Counted from the first letter of the stretch, positions 1-8,959 are shown. The stretch is 64,000 nt of DNA from Ectorhizobium quercum (GCF_026552795.1 NZ_JANFPI010000003.1:1-64000), one strand, 5' to 3'. The notes: generated from the sequence alone by a model not told the origin. Program-made: numbers and translations.

Positions 1-1032
1 CTGGCCGCCGGCCTTTCGAAGCTGTCCGACGGCGACGTGTCCTACCGCATCGCCCAGCCGTTTGCGGCTACGCTCGACGCCGTGCGCAACGACTTCAACG
101 CTTCGGCGGAGAAGTTGCAGTCCGCGCTGAGCCGGGTGGCCGAGAACGCCCGCGGCATCGATGCCGGCGCCAACGAGATCAAGTCGGCGGCCGACGACCT
201 GGCCAGGCGCACCGAGCAGCAGGCCGCCGCCGTCGAGGAGACCGCCGCAGCCCTCGAACAGATCACCACCACCGTCAAGGATTCGACCCGGCGCGCCCAG
301 GAAGCCGGCCAGCTCGTCAGCCGCACCCGTTCCGGCGCGGAACAGTCCGGCGAGGTGGTGCGCCGCGCCGTCGTCGCGATGGAGCGCATCGAGAAGTCGT
401 CGAGCGAGATTTCCAACATCATCGGCGTGATCGACGAGATCGCCTTCCAGACCAACCTTCTCGCGCTCAACGCGGGCGTCGAGGCGGCGCGTGCCGGCGA
501 TGCCGGCAAGGGCTTCGCTGTCGTGGCGCAGGAGGTGCGCGAGCTGGCCCAGCGTTCGGCCAATGCCGCCAAGGAGATCAAGGCGCTGATCACCGCCTCG
601 AGCGAACAGGTGCAGGAAGGGGTGCAGCTCGTCGGCGACACCGGAAAGGCACTGGAAACGATCGTGGCGGAAGTTCAGGAGATCAACCGCCACGTCGCGG
701 CGATCGTGGAGTCGGCGCAGGAACAGTCTTCCGGCCTCCAGCAGATCAACACCGCCGTCAACCAGATGGACCAGGACACGCAGAAGAACGCGGCGATGGT
801 GGAAGAGACGACCGCCGCCACGCACAGCCTGACGAAGGAGGTCGCCTCGCTCAACGCGCTGCTGACGCTGTTCAGGCTGTCGTCGGGTGCGCCGCAGGCG
901 GCGGCGCCCGTGCGCCGGGCAACGGGTGGGGAAGCCCCCGCCCCGTCGCCGGTGCGCGCGCTCGGCCGCAAGATCGCCGGCGCCTTTGCCGGCAATGCCG
1001 CCGTCCGCAAGGACGAATGGGAGGAATTCTGA
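1..1032 (+). CDS. Methyl-accepting chemotaxis protein, 5' end outside window
   Basis: This is the C-terminal part of a chemoreceptor that passes ligand signals to the CheA kinase through CheW. The reading frame is open from base 1, so the sensor and membrane segments lie off the left edge. The first residues look like the end of a HAMP linker. They are followed by a long coiled coil with the highly conserved hairpin tip (motifs IDEIAFQTNLLALNAGVEAA and GKGFAVVAQEVRELA). The protein ends in DEWEEF, which resembles the WxxF-type pentapeptide that tethers CheR and CheB for adaptation. The stop codon overlaps the cheW start (TGATG), so the two are probably translationally coupled. Confidence 0.93.
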   Translation: MAAGLSKLSDGDVSYRIAQPFAATLDAVRNDFNASAEKLQSALSRVAENARGIDAGANEIKSAADDLARRTEQQAAAVEETAAALEQITTTVKDSTRRAQEAGQLVSRTRSGAEQSGEVVRRAVVAMERIEKSSSEISNIIGVIDEIAFQTNLLALNAGVEAARAGDAGKGFAVVAQEVRELAQRSANAAKEIKALITASSEQVQEGVQLVGDTGKALETIVAEVQEINRHVAAIVESAQEQSSGLQQINTAVNQMDQDTQKNAAMVEETTAATHSLTKEVASLNALLTLFRLSSGAPQAAAPVRRATGGEAPAPSPVRALGRKIAGAFAGNAAVRKDEWEEF

Positions 1033-1505
1033 TGAATGCCGGCAACACCGTAACGGACGACACGCTCGAAATCATCGCCTTCATGCTGCATGAGCAGCAG
1101 TTCTGCGTGAAGACGACCTCCATCCGCGAGATTCGCGGATGGGCACCGGTGACGCCGCTGCCGCGGGCGCCGGCCGACGTCATGGGCGTGATGAACCTGC
1201 GCGGCACGGTCATCCCGATCGTCGACCTGGCGGTCAAGCTGGGCATGGCGAAGGCCGAGACCAGCGAGCGCAGCGCCATCGTCGTCACCAGCATAAAGGG
1301 GATGACGGTCGGCCTGATGGTCGACCGGGTTTCCGACATTCTCACCGTCGCCGCCGGCGAGCTTCAGCCGGTTCCCGCCGGCATCGGAACCGATACCTCC
1401 TACGCACAGGGAATCATCGCCCGAGACAAGGCCATGATCTGCTTCCTCAACCTCGAAGCCATCTTCGCAGACACCGATCCAGAAGAATGGAGCGTCGCCG
1501 CGTGA
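1032..1505 (+). CDS. cheW: Chemotaxis coupling protein CheW
   Basis: CheW is the cytoplasmic adaptor that links chemoreceptors to CheA. The protein is about 157 residues, usual for the family, and carries the typical motif run GVMNLRGTVIPIVDL near residues 50-65 followed by the SH3-like beta strands. I chose the ATG at 1032 because it overlaps the stop of the upstream receptor and is preceded by GAGGA at 1021-1025. An in-frame start at 1017 lies inside the receptor gene. Its position between two receptor genes suggests a dedicated receptor/CheW unit. No CheA, CheR or CheB is seen in the window. Confidence 0.95.
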   Translation: MNAGNTVTDDTLEIIAFMLHEQQFCVKTTSIREIRGWAPVTPLPRAPADVMGVMNLRGTVIPIVDLAVKLGMAKAETSERSAIVVTSIKGMTVGLMVDRVSDILTVAAGELQPVPAGIGTDTSYAQGIIARDKAMICFLNLEAIFADTDPEEWSVAA

Positions 1506-1570
1506 CGGGCATCGGGCCCCCGGGACCGCCCGTTTCCAGTTCATCGAAATCAGCATCCAGGATCTGAAAA

Positions 1571-2977
1571 ATGAAATTCTTCAAGGAAAAACGCTCCCTG
1601 CGCGACATCGCCTCACGGCTTATCTTCGAGCACTCGCCGGACGGCATATACGTTATGGACGGTGAGAAAATCATCGATTGCAACCACGGTGCGGAGGTTC
1701 TCATGAACCTGCCGCGCGAGAAGTTCATCGGCATTCATCCCGCTCGGCTATCGCCGGAGTTCCAGCCGGACGGGCGCTCTTCCAAAACGGCCTCCGACGA
1801 ACATCTGGCCGATCTCGCACGAACCGGAATGGCCCGCTTCGAATGGCGCCACCAGCGGCCCGACGGATTCCCGCTCGACGTTCTCGTCACCCTGTTCACC
1901 GCCAAAGTCGACGGGGTCGACTTCATGATCTGCCTGTGGAGCGATATTCGCCACATTGTCGCCCTGCGGGACGCGGAAGCCAGTCACCGGAAGAAGGAGG
2001 CCGCCCGGGCGGCGGAACTGGCCGAGGTCGTCAGCATGCTCGGCGAATCCCTGCGCAAGATGGCGACCGGCGATCTCGATTGTTCGATCTCGGCGAGCTT
2101 CCCCCCGGAGTTCGAGGAACTACGCAACGATTTCAATGAAGCTGCCCATCGCCTTTCCGGCGCGATCGACCAGGTTGCGGGCAAGGCCGACGCGGTGCTT
2201 GCCGCGGCGACCGGCATCAGCCACACGACGGACGATATCTCCCGCCGGACCGAGCAGCAGGCGGCTTCCGTCGAGGAAACTGCCGCGGCCTTCACCGAAC
2301 TGCGCGAAGCGGTATCGGAAACGGCACAGGCTGCGGACAGGGCCGCGACCGTGGCGACCTCGGCGCGTCATCGTGCCGAACAGTCCGGCGCCGTCGTCGA
2401 GGATTCCATTCGTGCGATGGACGACATCGTCTCCTCCTCGCGCCAGATCGGCCAGATTCTCGGCGTCATCGACGAGATCACGTTCCAGACCAACCTTCTG
2501 GCGCTGAACGCCGGCGTCGAGGCGGCGCGGGCGGGCGAGGCCGGCAAGGGCTTCGCGGTCGTCGCGCAGGAAGTGCGCGAACTGGCGCGACGCTCGGGAG
2601 AGGCTGCCAAGCAGATCAAGACCCTGATCGACAATTCGGACCGGCAGGTGCAGACCGGCGTCGTGCTGGTCGGCCAGACGGGAGAAACGCTGAAGAGCGT
2701 CATCGGCAGCCTGACCGAAATCGCCGGGCTGGTTTCGGAGATCGCCGCCTCGGCGCGGGAACAGTCGACCGCTCTCGGGGAAACGACCGCGGCGGTCAAC
2801 CAGATCGACGGCACCACGCAGCACAATGCCACAATGGTGCAGGAGACCGCGTCCGCCGCCCGCGACCTCGCCGGCGAGGCGGAAGCGCTGGGGGCGCTCG
2901 CCTCGGCATTCAAGACCGGCGCCCGGGATCATTCGGCTTCCGGCTGGTCATCCGAACGGTTCAGGAACGTCGCCTGA
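1571..2977 (+). CDS. PAS-domain methyl-accepting chemotaxis protein, soluble type
   Basis: This 468-residue receptor has no hydrophobic segment. An N-terminal PAS-like domain (about residues 10-125, with IFEHSPDGIYVMDGEKII near its start) would sense an internal cue. A HAMP-like linker (about 150-200) follows, then the signalling coiled coil with the same hairpin tip as the upstream receptor (IDEITFQTNLLALNAGVEAA). Unlike the first receptor it lacks a C-terminal WxxF tether, so adaptation would depend on other receptors or be absent. It follows cheW by 65 bp and is probably co-transcribed. The specific ligand cannot be inferred. Confidence 0.93.
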   Translation: MKFFKEKRSLRDIASRLIFEHSPDGIYVMDGEKIIDCNHGAEVLMNLPREKFIGIHPARLSPEFQPDGRSSKTASDEHLADLARTGMARFEWRHQRPDGFPLDVLVTLFTAKVDGVDFMICLWSDIRHIVALRDAEASHRKKEAARAAELAEVVSMLGESLRKMATGDLDCSISASFPPEFEELRNDFNEAAHRLSGAIDQVAGKADAVLAAATGISHTTDDISRRTEQQAASVEETAAAFTELREAVSETAQAADRAATVATSARHRAEQSGAVVEDSIRAMDDIVSSSRQIGQILGVIDEITFQTNLLALNAGVEAARAGEAGKGFAVVAQEVRELARRSGEAAKQIKTLIDNSDRQVQTGVVLVGQTGETLKSVIGSLTEIAGLVSEIAASAREQSTALGETTAAVNQIDGTTQHNATMVQETASAARDLAGEAEALGALASAFKTGARDHSASGWSSERFRNVA

Positions 2978-3027
2978 ACCAGCGATCCGCCCTCCCGCAA
3001 CACATTTACACTGTCCGGAGTATCGGC

Positions 3028-3471
3028 ATGAGCATGCAGCACCGGTTCACCCAGATCGAAGTCGTCGACAATGCCCTTTCCAATCTCAGGCTTTCCGGTC
3101 ATGAGCCGGACGCCGAAACCATCGCCTTCATCTGGAAAATCGCCCGAGGCGAGGTGTCCGGCGAGGAAATCGATCGATGGAAGGCGGATGTATCCCGATG
3201 GATGAGGGACAATAACGAATCCTGCTGTGCAGGATTATCGGGAACGGCCCTGCCCGCAACCCTCGATGTCGGACCGATCATGGTCGCCGCCATATCGCGT
3301 ATCCGGGAGCTGAGCGGCGAGGCAATTCCGATTCCGGGCTGCACGATTCCGGAACCGGAGGCGCTTCGGGGGCGCGCGACAAGGACGTTTCAACGACACC
3401 CGGGACCTGCCCGCCTTTGCGGCGGCGAACAGGTCCATAATCTTTTATCAAATCCGCAAAAGCAGCGTTAA
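3028..3471 (+). CDS. VbhA-like antitoxin-domain small protein
   Basis: Residues about 12-50 match the three-helix VbhA antitoxin fold that inhibits Fic AMP-transferases: the run NALSNLRLSGHEPD followed by IARGEVSGEEI aligns well with VbhA as I remember it. The inhibitory motif of the family is (S/T)xxxE(G/N). At the aligned place this protein has NLRLSG, so both the Ser and the key Glu are replaced. The part after about residue 65 has no recognisable domain and may be a poorly conserved tail. A GGAG ribosome site lies at about 3015. There is no fic gene beside it; the only Fic protein in the window (about 51 kb) has its own inhibitory helix. Confidence 0.6.
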   Translation: MSMQHRFTQIEVVDNALSNLRLSGHEPDAETIAFIWKIARGEVSGEEIDRWKADVSRWMRDNNESCCAGLSGTALPATLDVGPIMVAAISRIRELSGEAIPIPGCTIPEPEALRGRATRTFQRHPGPARLCGGEQVHNLLSNPQKQR

Positions 3472-3526
3472 ACTGTTTGAAATACAGCTTCCAATCATTG
3501 TCTGAAACATCAATTCCCATAGCGCG

Positions 3527-5047
3527 ATGCAGCAAGACGAGACCATGTCGCACCCGGAACCGGCCCTGACAACGGCGGGAATATCCTCGTCGCCGCCCCC
3601 CGGGACCGGCGGCAAGCTGAACTGGCGCCACTCCCTCCTCGGCAAGGTCGCGGTGTTCATGCTGCTGGGCGTCGTCTTCGCCTATGGTGTCGGCGCCGCC
3701 GCCGGCCTGATCATGCTGGAGCGCGGTTCGCGCGAGCAATGGCGACGGCAGGCGGAAATGAACGCCCAGATCGCCAGTTCCACCATCCGGGGCATCTACA
3801 CATCCGTTTCCGTCGAAACCGATTCCTCCGGCCAGATCGTCCGCCTCGTCACCGAACGTCCGATCGGGGACGAGGATTCGGTGCTCAATACCGGCTTCGC
3901 CCCGGCCGACGTGCTGGCGCTGGCCGGCGCGCAGACCCGGCAAAATGTCTGGCTGTTCCGCTTCTCGGGCGTGGACGGTTTCGTCGCCATCGCCGACTCC
4001 CTTGCAACCGCAAGGGGCAGTTCCCTCGAGTACGGCGAGCCTGAAGCCATGCGGCCGGCGGCGCTGAAGGACTTTTTCGTCGGTTTCGCACGCATCGGCG
4101 GCGAAGAGCATTTCGTCAGCTCCCTGCCGGTCGTCACGCCCGACGGGGAACTGCTCGGCGCGGTGGTATCCAGCATCGGGCAGACCGCAGAACTCCACCG
4201 GATGCGGGACTCGCTCGTGCAGAACTCGCTGCTGGCGCTTCTTGCCGTTCTGGTCGCAACGGCCGTCCTCGTCACGGCGCTGATGCGCAGGCTGTTCCGG
4301 CCGGTTCCGGTACTGATCCAGGCTCTGACGCGGATCGCCCACAACGACACGGGGGCCATCACGCCCTTCCGCAACCGGCAGGACGAGATCGGCCGTCTGG
4401 CGGCCGCCATCGAGACGCTTCGCGAGGCCGTCGTCGAGCGTGAGCACCTGCGGCAGGTCAAGGAAGCGGCGATGCACCTGGAACACATGGCCCATCACGA
4501 CACGCTGACCGGCCTGCCCAACCGCGCCTTCCTCAACAAGGCGCTCGACAAGGCCATGCAACTGCTGCCCACCGGCCGGCAGGTCAACTTCATGCTTTTC
4601 GACCTCGACCGCTTCAAGGCGGTGAACGACAGCTTCGGTCACGCGACCGGCGATGCGCTTCTCGTCGCGGTCGGCAACCGGATCACGCTGCTGCTCGGTC
4701 CCGAAGACATCGCCAGCCGGCTCGGCGGAGACGAGTTCGCCATCGTCCAGCAGGTTTCGCGCGATGCGGCCACGGAAGCGCGCCGTCTGGCAGGACGCAT
4801 CGTGGAGGAGATCGGCACGCCCTTCGCGATCGAGGGCCGGGCGCTGAGCATCGGAGCAAGCGTCGGGATAGCCTGCGCTCCCGCCGACGGGAACACCTCC
4901 CACGACCTGCTGACCAATGCCGACGTGGCTCTTTACGCAGCCAAGGACGCCGGCCGCGGCAATTTCGTTTTTTACCGGAACGGCATGACCATGAGGAAGG
5001 GTTCTGCGCGGCCCGGCTTCAGCCGGCGTACCGGACCGTCTTTCTGA
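3527..5047 (+). CDS. Membrane diguanylate cyclase (HAMP-GGDEF)
   Basis: This enzyme would make cyclic di-GMP from two GTP. There is a transmembrane helix at about residues 41-64, an extracytoplasmic region of about 160 residues, a second helix at about 230-255 and a HAMP linker. The GGDEF domain begins at about 320 (HHDTLTGLPNRAFLNKALDK) with an intact RLGGDEF active loop near residue 400. The RxxD inhibitory site normally found five residues before the loop is replaced by GPED, so product inhibition at the classic I-site is unlikely. No EAL domain is present. The two solute-binding protein genes follow, the first only 14 bp downstream, suggesting a shared transcript. Confidence 0.93.
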   Translation: MQQDETMSHPEPALTTAGISSSPPPGTGGKLNWRHSLLGKVAVFMLLGVVFAYGVGAAAGLIMLERGSREQWRRQAEMNAQIASSTIRGIYTSVSVETDSSGQIVRLVTERPIGDEDSVLNTGFAPADVLALAGAQTRQNVWLFRFSGVDGFVAIADSLATARGSSLEYGEPEAMRPAALKDFFVGFARIGGEEHFVSSLPVVTPDGELLGAVVSSIGQTAELHRMRDSLVQNSLLALLAVLVATAVLVTALMRRLFRPVPVLIQALTRIAHNDTGAITPFRNRQDEIGRLAAAIETLREAVVEREHLRQVKEAAMHLEHMAHHDTLTGLPNRAFLNKALDKAMQLLPTGRQVNFMLFDLDRFKAVNDSFGHATGDALLVAVGNRITLLLGPEDIASRLGGDEFAIVQQVSRDAATEARRLAGRIVEEIGTPFAIEGRALSIGASVGIACAPADGNTSHDLLTNADVALYAAKDAGRGNFVFYRNGMTMRKGSARPGFSRRTGPSF

Positions 5048-5061
5048 AGGAGTGGATCGAG

Positions 5062-6024
5062 ATGCTGACAAGGATTTCCAGTCTTCGTATTGTTCTTGAA
5101 CGCCTTCGGGGCCGGATCATTCCGGGGCGACCGTCGCGGGCCGGAACGGTCGCCTTCTCTTCCATCCTGCTGGCGGCGCTCCTGCCTTCGGCAGGTGCGG
5201 CCGCGGCCGACACGCTGGCCAAGATCGCCGCAACCGGAACGATCGTCATCGGCCATCGACAGAACGAGCTGCCCTTCTCCTATGTCGTGGACGACAACGT
5301 CGTCGGCTATTCCACGGACATCTGTCTCAGGATCGTCGAGGGCATCCAGCGAGAACTGCGGCTCGACAGCATCGAGATCGTCTATATGCCGGCGACGACG
5401 GCCACACGGTTCATCCTCATCGGCAATGGCAGCGTCGACATGGAATGTGCGGCGACAACCAACAACGCCGAGCGACGCCAGCTTGCCGAATTCTCCTATC
5501 CGCATTTCGTGACGGCGACGCGGTTCGTCTCCAAGAAGAAGGACGGCATGGACACCATTGCCGATCTTGCGGGCCGCAGCGTCGTTTCGACAACCGGGAC
5601 GGTCAACATCGAACAGCTAAACGAGCTGAACCGGACGCGGAACCTGAACATTTCCGTCATCCTGAGCCGCGGTCACAAGGAAGCCTTCGAAATGGTGGCA
5701 GCCGGAAGCGCCTCCGCTTTCGTCATGGACGACATCCTGCTCGCCGGCCTCGTGGCTTCATCGCCGACACCTTCCGATTTCACCATCTCCAGCGAGACGC
5801 TGAGCCGGCCCGAACCCTACGGCATCCTGATGCCGCCGGGCGATCTCGCCTTCAAGGACCTCGTGAACCGGGAGATGCGCCGGATCTTCGAAAGCGGCGA
5901 AATCAACGCGATCTACGAGAAATGGTTCATGCAGCCCGTTCCGCCGACCGGACAGAACCTCAACCTTCCCATGTCGGCGGACCTGAAAGCCGCTTTCGCG
6001 AATCCGCAGGAATATGAGGATTGA
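5062..6024 (+). CDS. Periplasmic amino-acid-type solute-binding protein (family 3), first of a tandem pair
   Basis: This is a type 2 periplasmic binding protein of the glutamate/aspartate (GltI-like) class, 320 residues. The N-terminus has a long basic stretch then a hydrophobic signal segment ending near AGAAAAD, so export is expected. Motifs include LPFSYVVDDNVVGYSTDIC and VDMECAATTNNAERR, both common in this class. A strong AAGGAG site precedes the ATG at 5062. It is clearly paralogous to the next gene along its whole length. No permease or ATPase gene is adjacent. The protein may serve a transporter elsewhere or act as a ligand-presenting partner for the neighbouring signalling proteins; this second idea is inference. 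Confidence 0.88.
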   Translation: MLTRISSLRIVLERLRGRIIPGRPSRAGTVAFSSILLAALLPSAGAAAADTLAKIAATGTIVIGHRQNELPFSYVVDDNVVGYSTDICLRIVEGIQRELRLDSIEIVYMPATTATRFILIGNGSVDMECAATTNNAERRQLAEFSYPHFVTATRFVSKKKDGMDTIADLAGRSVVSTTGTVNIEQLNELNRTRNLNISVILSRGHKEAFEMVAAGSASAFVMDDILLAGLVASSPTPSDFTISSETLSRPEPYGILMPPGDLAFKDLVNREMRRIFESGEINAIYEKWFMQPVPPTGQNLNLPMSADLKAAFANPQEYED

Positions 6025-6034
6025 GGAGATGACG

Positions 6035-6940
6035 ATGCGTTCTTTCAACGCCCTTCGCCGGACCCTTCTCGGACTTGCCGCCTTCGTCCTGGCGGCGGTC
6101 GGTGCCGGCGCGCCCCAAGCCCAGGCCGAAGCGCCCGCCTCGACGCTCGACCGCATCAAGCAGACCGGCGTGCTGCGGATCGGCTATGGAGACACGCCGC
6201 CCTTCTCCTATCGTCACACGGACGGAACGGTGATGGGCTATTCGATCGATCTGTGCAAAAAGGTCGCGGAGGATCTGGGCTCCACACTCGCCCTCCCCCA
6301 TGTCGAAATCGAATACGTTGCCCGCACACCCAGCAACCGGGTGCAAATGCTCAACAACGGCGAAATCGACATCGAATGCAACGCCAGCACGAACACGGAG
6401 GAGAGACGGCGCAGCGTCGCTTTCGCGGCCAGCCATTTCTTCGTTTCCACCCGCTACGTATCCCTCGCGAAGAACAGGTTCCACACCATAGACGACCTCG
6501 CCGGCAGAAGCGTCAGCGTCACGCTCGGCACTGTCAATGTAGCACATATCACGGCGGTCAACCGCGAAAGAAAACTGAATCTTTCCCTCATGCGGGCGGA
6601 TTCGCTGCGGGCGGCGTTCGACCTCGTCACGCAGGAACGGGTGTCCGCCTTCGCAATGGACGATATCCTTCTGAGCGCCATGATCGCCGAATCGGACGAT
6701 CCTCATGCCTACGCGCTTTCCGAAGAGACGCTGACCGATCCCGAACCCTACGGGTTCATGATGCGTCTCGGGGACCGGGATTTCGAGGAAGCCGTCAACG
6801 CGGCGCTGGAGCGGATCTACCGAAGCCCCGAAATGCCGGCGATCTACGACCGGTGGTTCAACCAGCCGATCCCGGGAAGGAACATCCATCTCCAGCTTCC
6901 GATGAGCGATGCGCTGAAACAGGCCTTCTCCGGAAAGTGA
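6035..6940 (+). CDS. Periplasmic amino-acid-type solute-binding protein (family 3), second of a tandem pair
   Basis: This is a second GltI-like binding protein with motifs PPFSYRHTDGTVMGYSIDLC and IDIECNASTNTEERR, aligned end to end with its upstream neighbour. The signal peptide is clear (LLGLAAFVLAAVGAGAPQAQA). I prefer the ATG at 6035 because GAGGAG sits six bases upstream; in-frame starts at 6014 and 6029 are possible, and the first would overlap the upstream gene. The pair presumably arose by duplication and then diverged in ligand contacts. No transporter membrane genes adjoin it. Confidence 0.87.
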   Translation: MRSFNALRRTLLGLAAFVLAAVGAGAPQAQAEAPASTLDRIKQTGVLRIGYGDTPPFSYRHTDGTVMGYSIDLCKKVAEDLGSTLALPHVEIEYVARTPSNRVQMLNNGEIDIECNASTNTEERRRSVAFAASHFFVSTRYVSLAKNRFHTIDDLAGRSVSVTLGTVNVAHITAVNRERKLNLSLMRADSLRAAFDLVTQERVSAFAMDDILLSAMIAESDDPHAYALSEETLTDPEPYGFMMRLGDRDFEEAVNAALERIYRSPEMPAIYDRWFNQPIPGRNIHLQLPMSDALKQAFSGK

Positions 6941-7038
6941 CAACCGAAGCGCCCCAGCCTGCAAACCGCTTTCCCCGACGTCGCCCAGCAGGTCGTTGCC
7001 AGGTTTCACCAGCCGATAATTTTGCGCCATTGCCCTGT

Positions 7039-7056
7039 CCGCCAGAGGGGTGGCGG
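7039..7056. terminator. Hairpin between convergent genes
   Basis: CCGCCA and TGGCGG form a perfect six-pair stem with a six-base loop in the short gap between the second binding-protein gene (plus) and the ABC ATPase gene (minus). No clear U-tract follows on either strand, so its role as a terminator is only a suggestion. Confidence 0.3.
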
Positions 7057-7084
7057 GCTGTCCGGAACGGTCACGATCGCTCTT

Positions 7085-8161
7085 TCAGGCAGCGAAGACG
7101 TGAGCCGCGCCGGCCTCGAAACTCAGCCAGACCGGCATGCCGCGCTCGATACCGGAGACGGCTTCGTGACCGAAGGGAACGCGCACGGAAACCGGTGTGC
7201 GATCGGCAATGCGGGTTGCGACGAGGATGTTGTTGCCGAGAAAGGTGATGTCCTCGACCGTGGCCGCAAGCGCCCTTTCCTTCTTCTCCCGGGAAAGCGA
7301 GATGCGTTCGGGGCGGAGCATGAGTTCAACGCCGGCGCGTTCGCCGGCCGTCCCGTGCAGAGGCACGTCCGACACGGTCAGGTCGTTGCCGAGCGAAACG
7401 TCCGCCCGCCCGTTGCGGGAGGCCAGAAGCCGGCAGGCGATGAAATCGCTGTCGCCGACGAACTCGGCCACGAAGCGGGTCGCCGGGTTGGAATAGAGCT
7501 CTTCGCCCGTGCCGATCTGGTCGATCACCCCCCTGGAGAACACCGCGATGCGGTCAGAAAGACGCAAGGCCTCCTCCTGATCGTGGGTGACGTAGAGGAT
7601 CGTCACTTCCGTCTGCTGGTGAATGCGGCGGATCTCGTGCTGGATTTCCTCCCGCAGCTTCTTGTCGAGCGCCGAAAGCGGCTCGTCCATCAGCAGGACC
7701 GGCGGATCGTAGGCCAGCGCACGGGCAAGCGCCACCCGCTGCTGCTGGCCGCCCGACATCTGCGCCGGACTGCGATCCTCGAAGCCTTCGAGCCGCACCA
7801 GGGAGAGCATTCTGCGCACCTGCCCGGTGATATCGGCCTTGGACCAGCCGCGCACCTTGAGCGGAAAGGCGACGTTTTCGCCGACCGAAAGATGCGGGAA
7901 GAGCGTATAGCGCTGGAAAACCATGCCGATATTGCGCCGGTGCGACGGCGTATCCAGAATGGTCCGGCCCTCGAGCAGGATATCGCCTCCCGTCGGCCGT
8001 TCGAAGCCGGCGAGGATGTAGAGCGTCGTGCTCTTGCCGGAGCCGGACGGCCCGAGGAAGGTCATGAATTCGCCGCGGCCGACAGTGAGCCTGACGTCGT
8101 GGACGGCGACGACCGGGCCGTATTCCTTGCGGATGTTACAGATTTCGAGAAACGGCGTCAT
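7085..8161 (-). CDS. ABC transporter ATP-binding protein, polyamine/POT class
   Basis: This cytoplasmic ATPase of a spermidine/putrescine-type importer has about 358 residues. Walker A (GPSGSGKST), the Q-loop, the signature [15 protein letters not shown], Walker B (VLLMDEPLSALD) and the switch histidine region (YVTHDQEEAL) are all present. A C-terminal TOBE-like domain (about 240-358) follows. The open frame extends far upstream, but the true start is the ATG at 8161, which overlaps the stop of the permease gene. It is the last gene of the run binding protein, permease, permease, ATPase. Confidence 0.93.
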   Translation of the reverse strand: MTPFLEICNIRKEYGPVVAVHDVRLTVGRGEFMTFLGPSGSGKSTTLYILAGFERPTGGDILLEGRTILDTPSHRRNIGMVFQRYTLFPHLSVGENVAFPLKVRGWSKADITGQVRRMLSLVRLEGFEDRSPAQMSGGQQQRVALARALAYDPPVLLMDEPLSALDKKLREEIQHEIRRIHQQTEVTILYVTHDQEEALRLSDRIAVFSRGVIDQIGTGEELYSNPATRFVAEFVGDSDFIACRLLASRNGRADVSLGNDLTVSDVPLHGTAGERAGVELMLRPERISLSREKKERALAATVEDITFLGNNILVATRIADRTPVSVRVPFGHEAVSGIERGMPVWLSFEAGAAHVFAA

Positions 8162-8958
8162 GCTTTCAGTCCTTTCTTGAGGGCCGCGGCAAGCAGCATC
8201 AGGATCAGCGTGATGAGGATGAGCAGCGTCGAGGCGGCGGCGATCACCGGCGTCAGATCCTGGCGCAGCGTCGCCCAGATCTTCACCGGCAGCGTCTGGA
8301 GCGTCGGGCTGGCCATGAAGATCGCCAGCACCACCTCGTCCCACGAGGTGAGGAAGGAGAAGATGGCAGCGGAAAACAGGCCGTGGCTGATGCAGGGCAG
8401 CGTCACCAGCATCTTCGCCTTGAGCGGCGAGGCGCCGCACAGCACGGCGGCATCCTCGATGGACTTGTCGAACCCCTCCAGAGCGCCGGTCAAGACCAGA
8501 ATGGAGAACGGCAGGGCGACGAGCAGGTGGGCGATGACGAAACCCGTCGTCGTTCCCGCAAGGCCGATCTTCAGGAAGAAGGCGTAGAGCGCCACCGCCA
8601 GCACCACCACCGGCAGGATCATCGGCGTCATGAACAGCGCCCGCATGGTATTGCGGCCGAGGAACGACCCGCGCACCAGCCCGAAGGAGGCGACGAGGCC
8701 GATCGCGACCGAGAGAACGGTGACGATGAGGGCGATGCGGAAGCTGGTCCAGGCGGCCTCCAGCCAGCGCGGATCGGCAAACAGCGCGCCATACCAATCC
8801 AGCGTCCAGGAGGGCGGCGGAAAGATCAGCCATTGCGACGAGCCGAAGGAGAGCGCCGCAATGAAGAGGATCGGCAGAAGCAGGAAGGCGCAGGTCAGCG
8901 TCGTGACGACGATCAGGAACCATTTCCAGCTTCCGAGCGTGCTGAAATTCAGGAGCAT
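8158..8958 (-). CDS. ABC transporter permease, PotC-like
   Basis: This 266-residue inner-membrane permease has about six hydrophobic helices. The cytoplasmic EAA loop is recognisable in EDAAVLCGASPLKAKMLVTL, which docks the ATPase. I chose the ATG at 8958 (MLLNFSTLG) because it nearly abuts the stop of the upstream permease, rather than the longer in-frame start at 9051, which lies inside that gene. It pairs with the upstream permease to form the transport channel of a polyamine-type importer. Confidence 0.92.
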   Translation of the reverse strand: MLLNFSTLGSWKWFLIVVTTLTCAFLLLPILFIAALSFGSSQWLIFPPPSWTLDWYGALFADPRWLEAAWTSFRIALIVTVLSVAIGLVASFGLVRGSFLGRNTMRALFMTPMILPVVVLAVALYAFFLKIGLAGTTTGFVIAHLLVALPFSILVLTGALEGFDKSIEDAAVLCGASPLKAKMLVTLPCISHGLFSAAIFSFLTSWDEVVLAIFMASPTLQTLPVKIWATLRQDLTPVIAAASTLLILITLILMLLAAALKKGLKA

Positions 8959-8959
8959 G

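Noticed and set aside
3219..3235. Small hairpin ATCCTGC-TGT-GCAGGAT
   Set aside because: It lies inside the VbhA-like frame, has no T-run and may be chance.
3278..5071. Long minus-strand open frame (597 residues) opposite the diguanylate cyclase
   Set aside because: It is antisense to a gene with clear domains, has low-complexity composition and no recognisable family.
7022..8587. Plus-strand open frame of 521 residues opposite the polyamine-type ATPase
   Set aside because: It is antisense to a complete ABC ATPase with all motifs.
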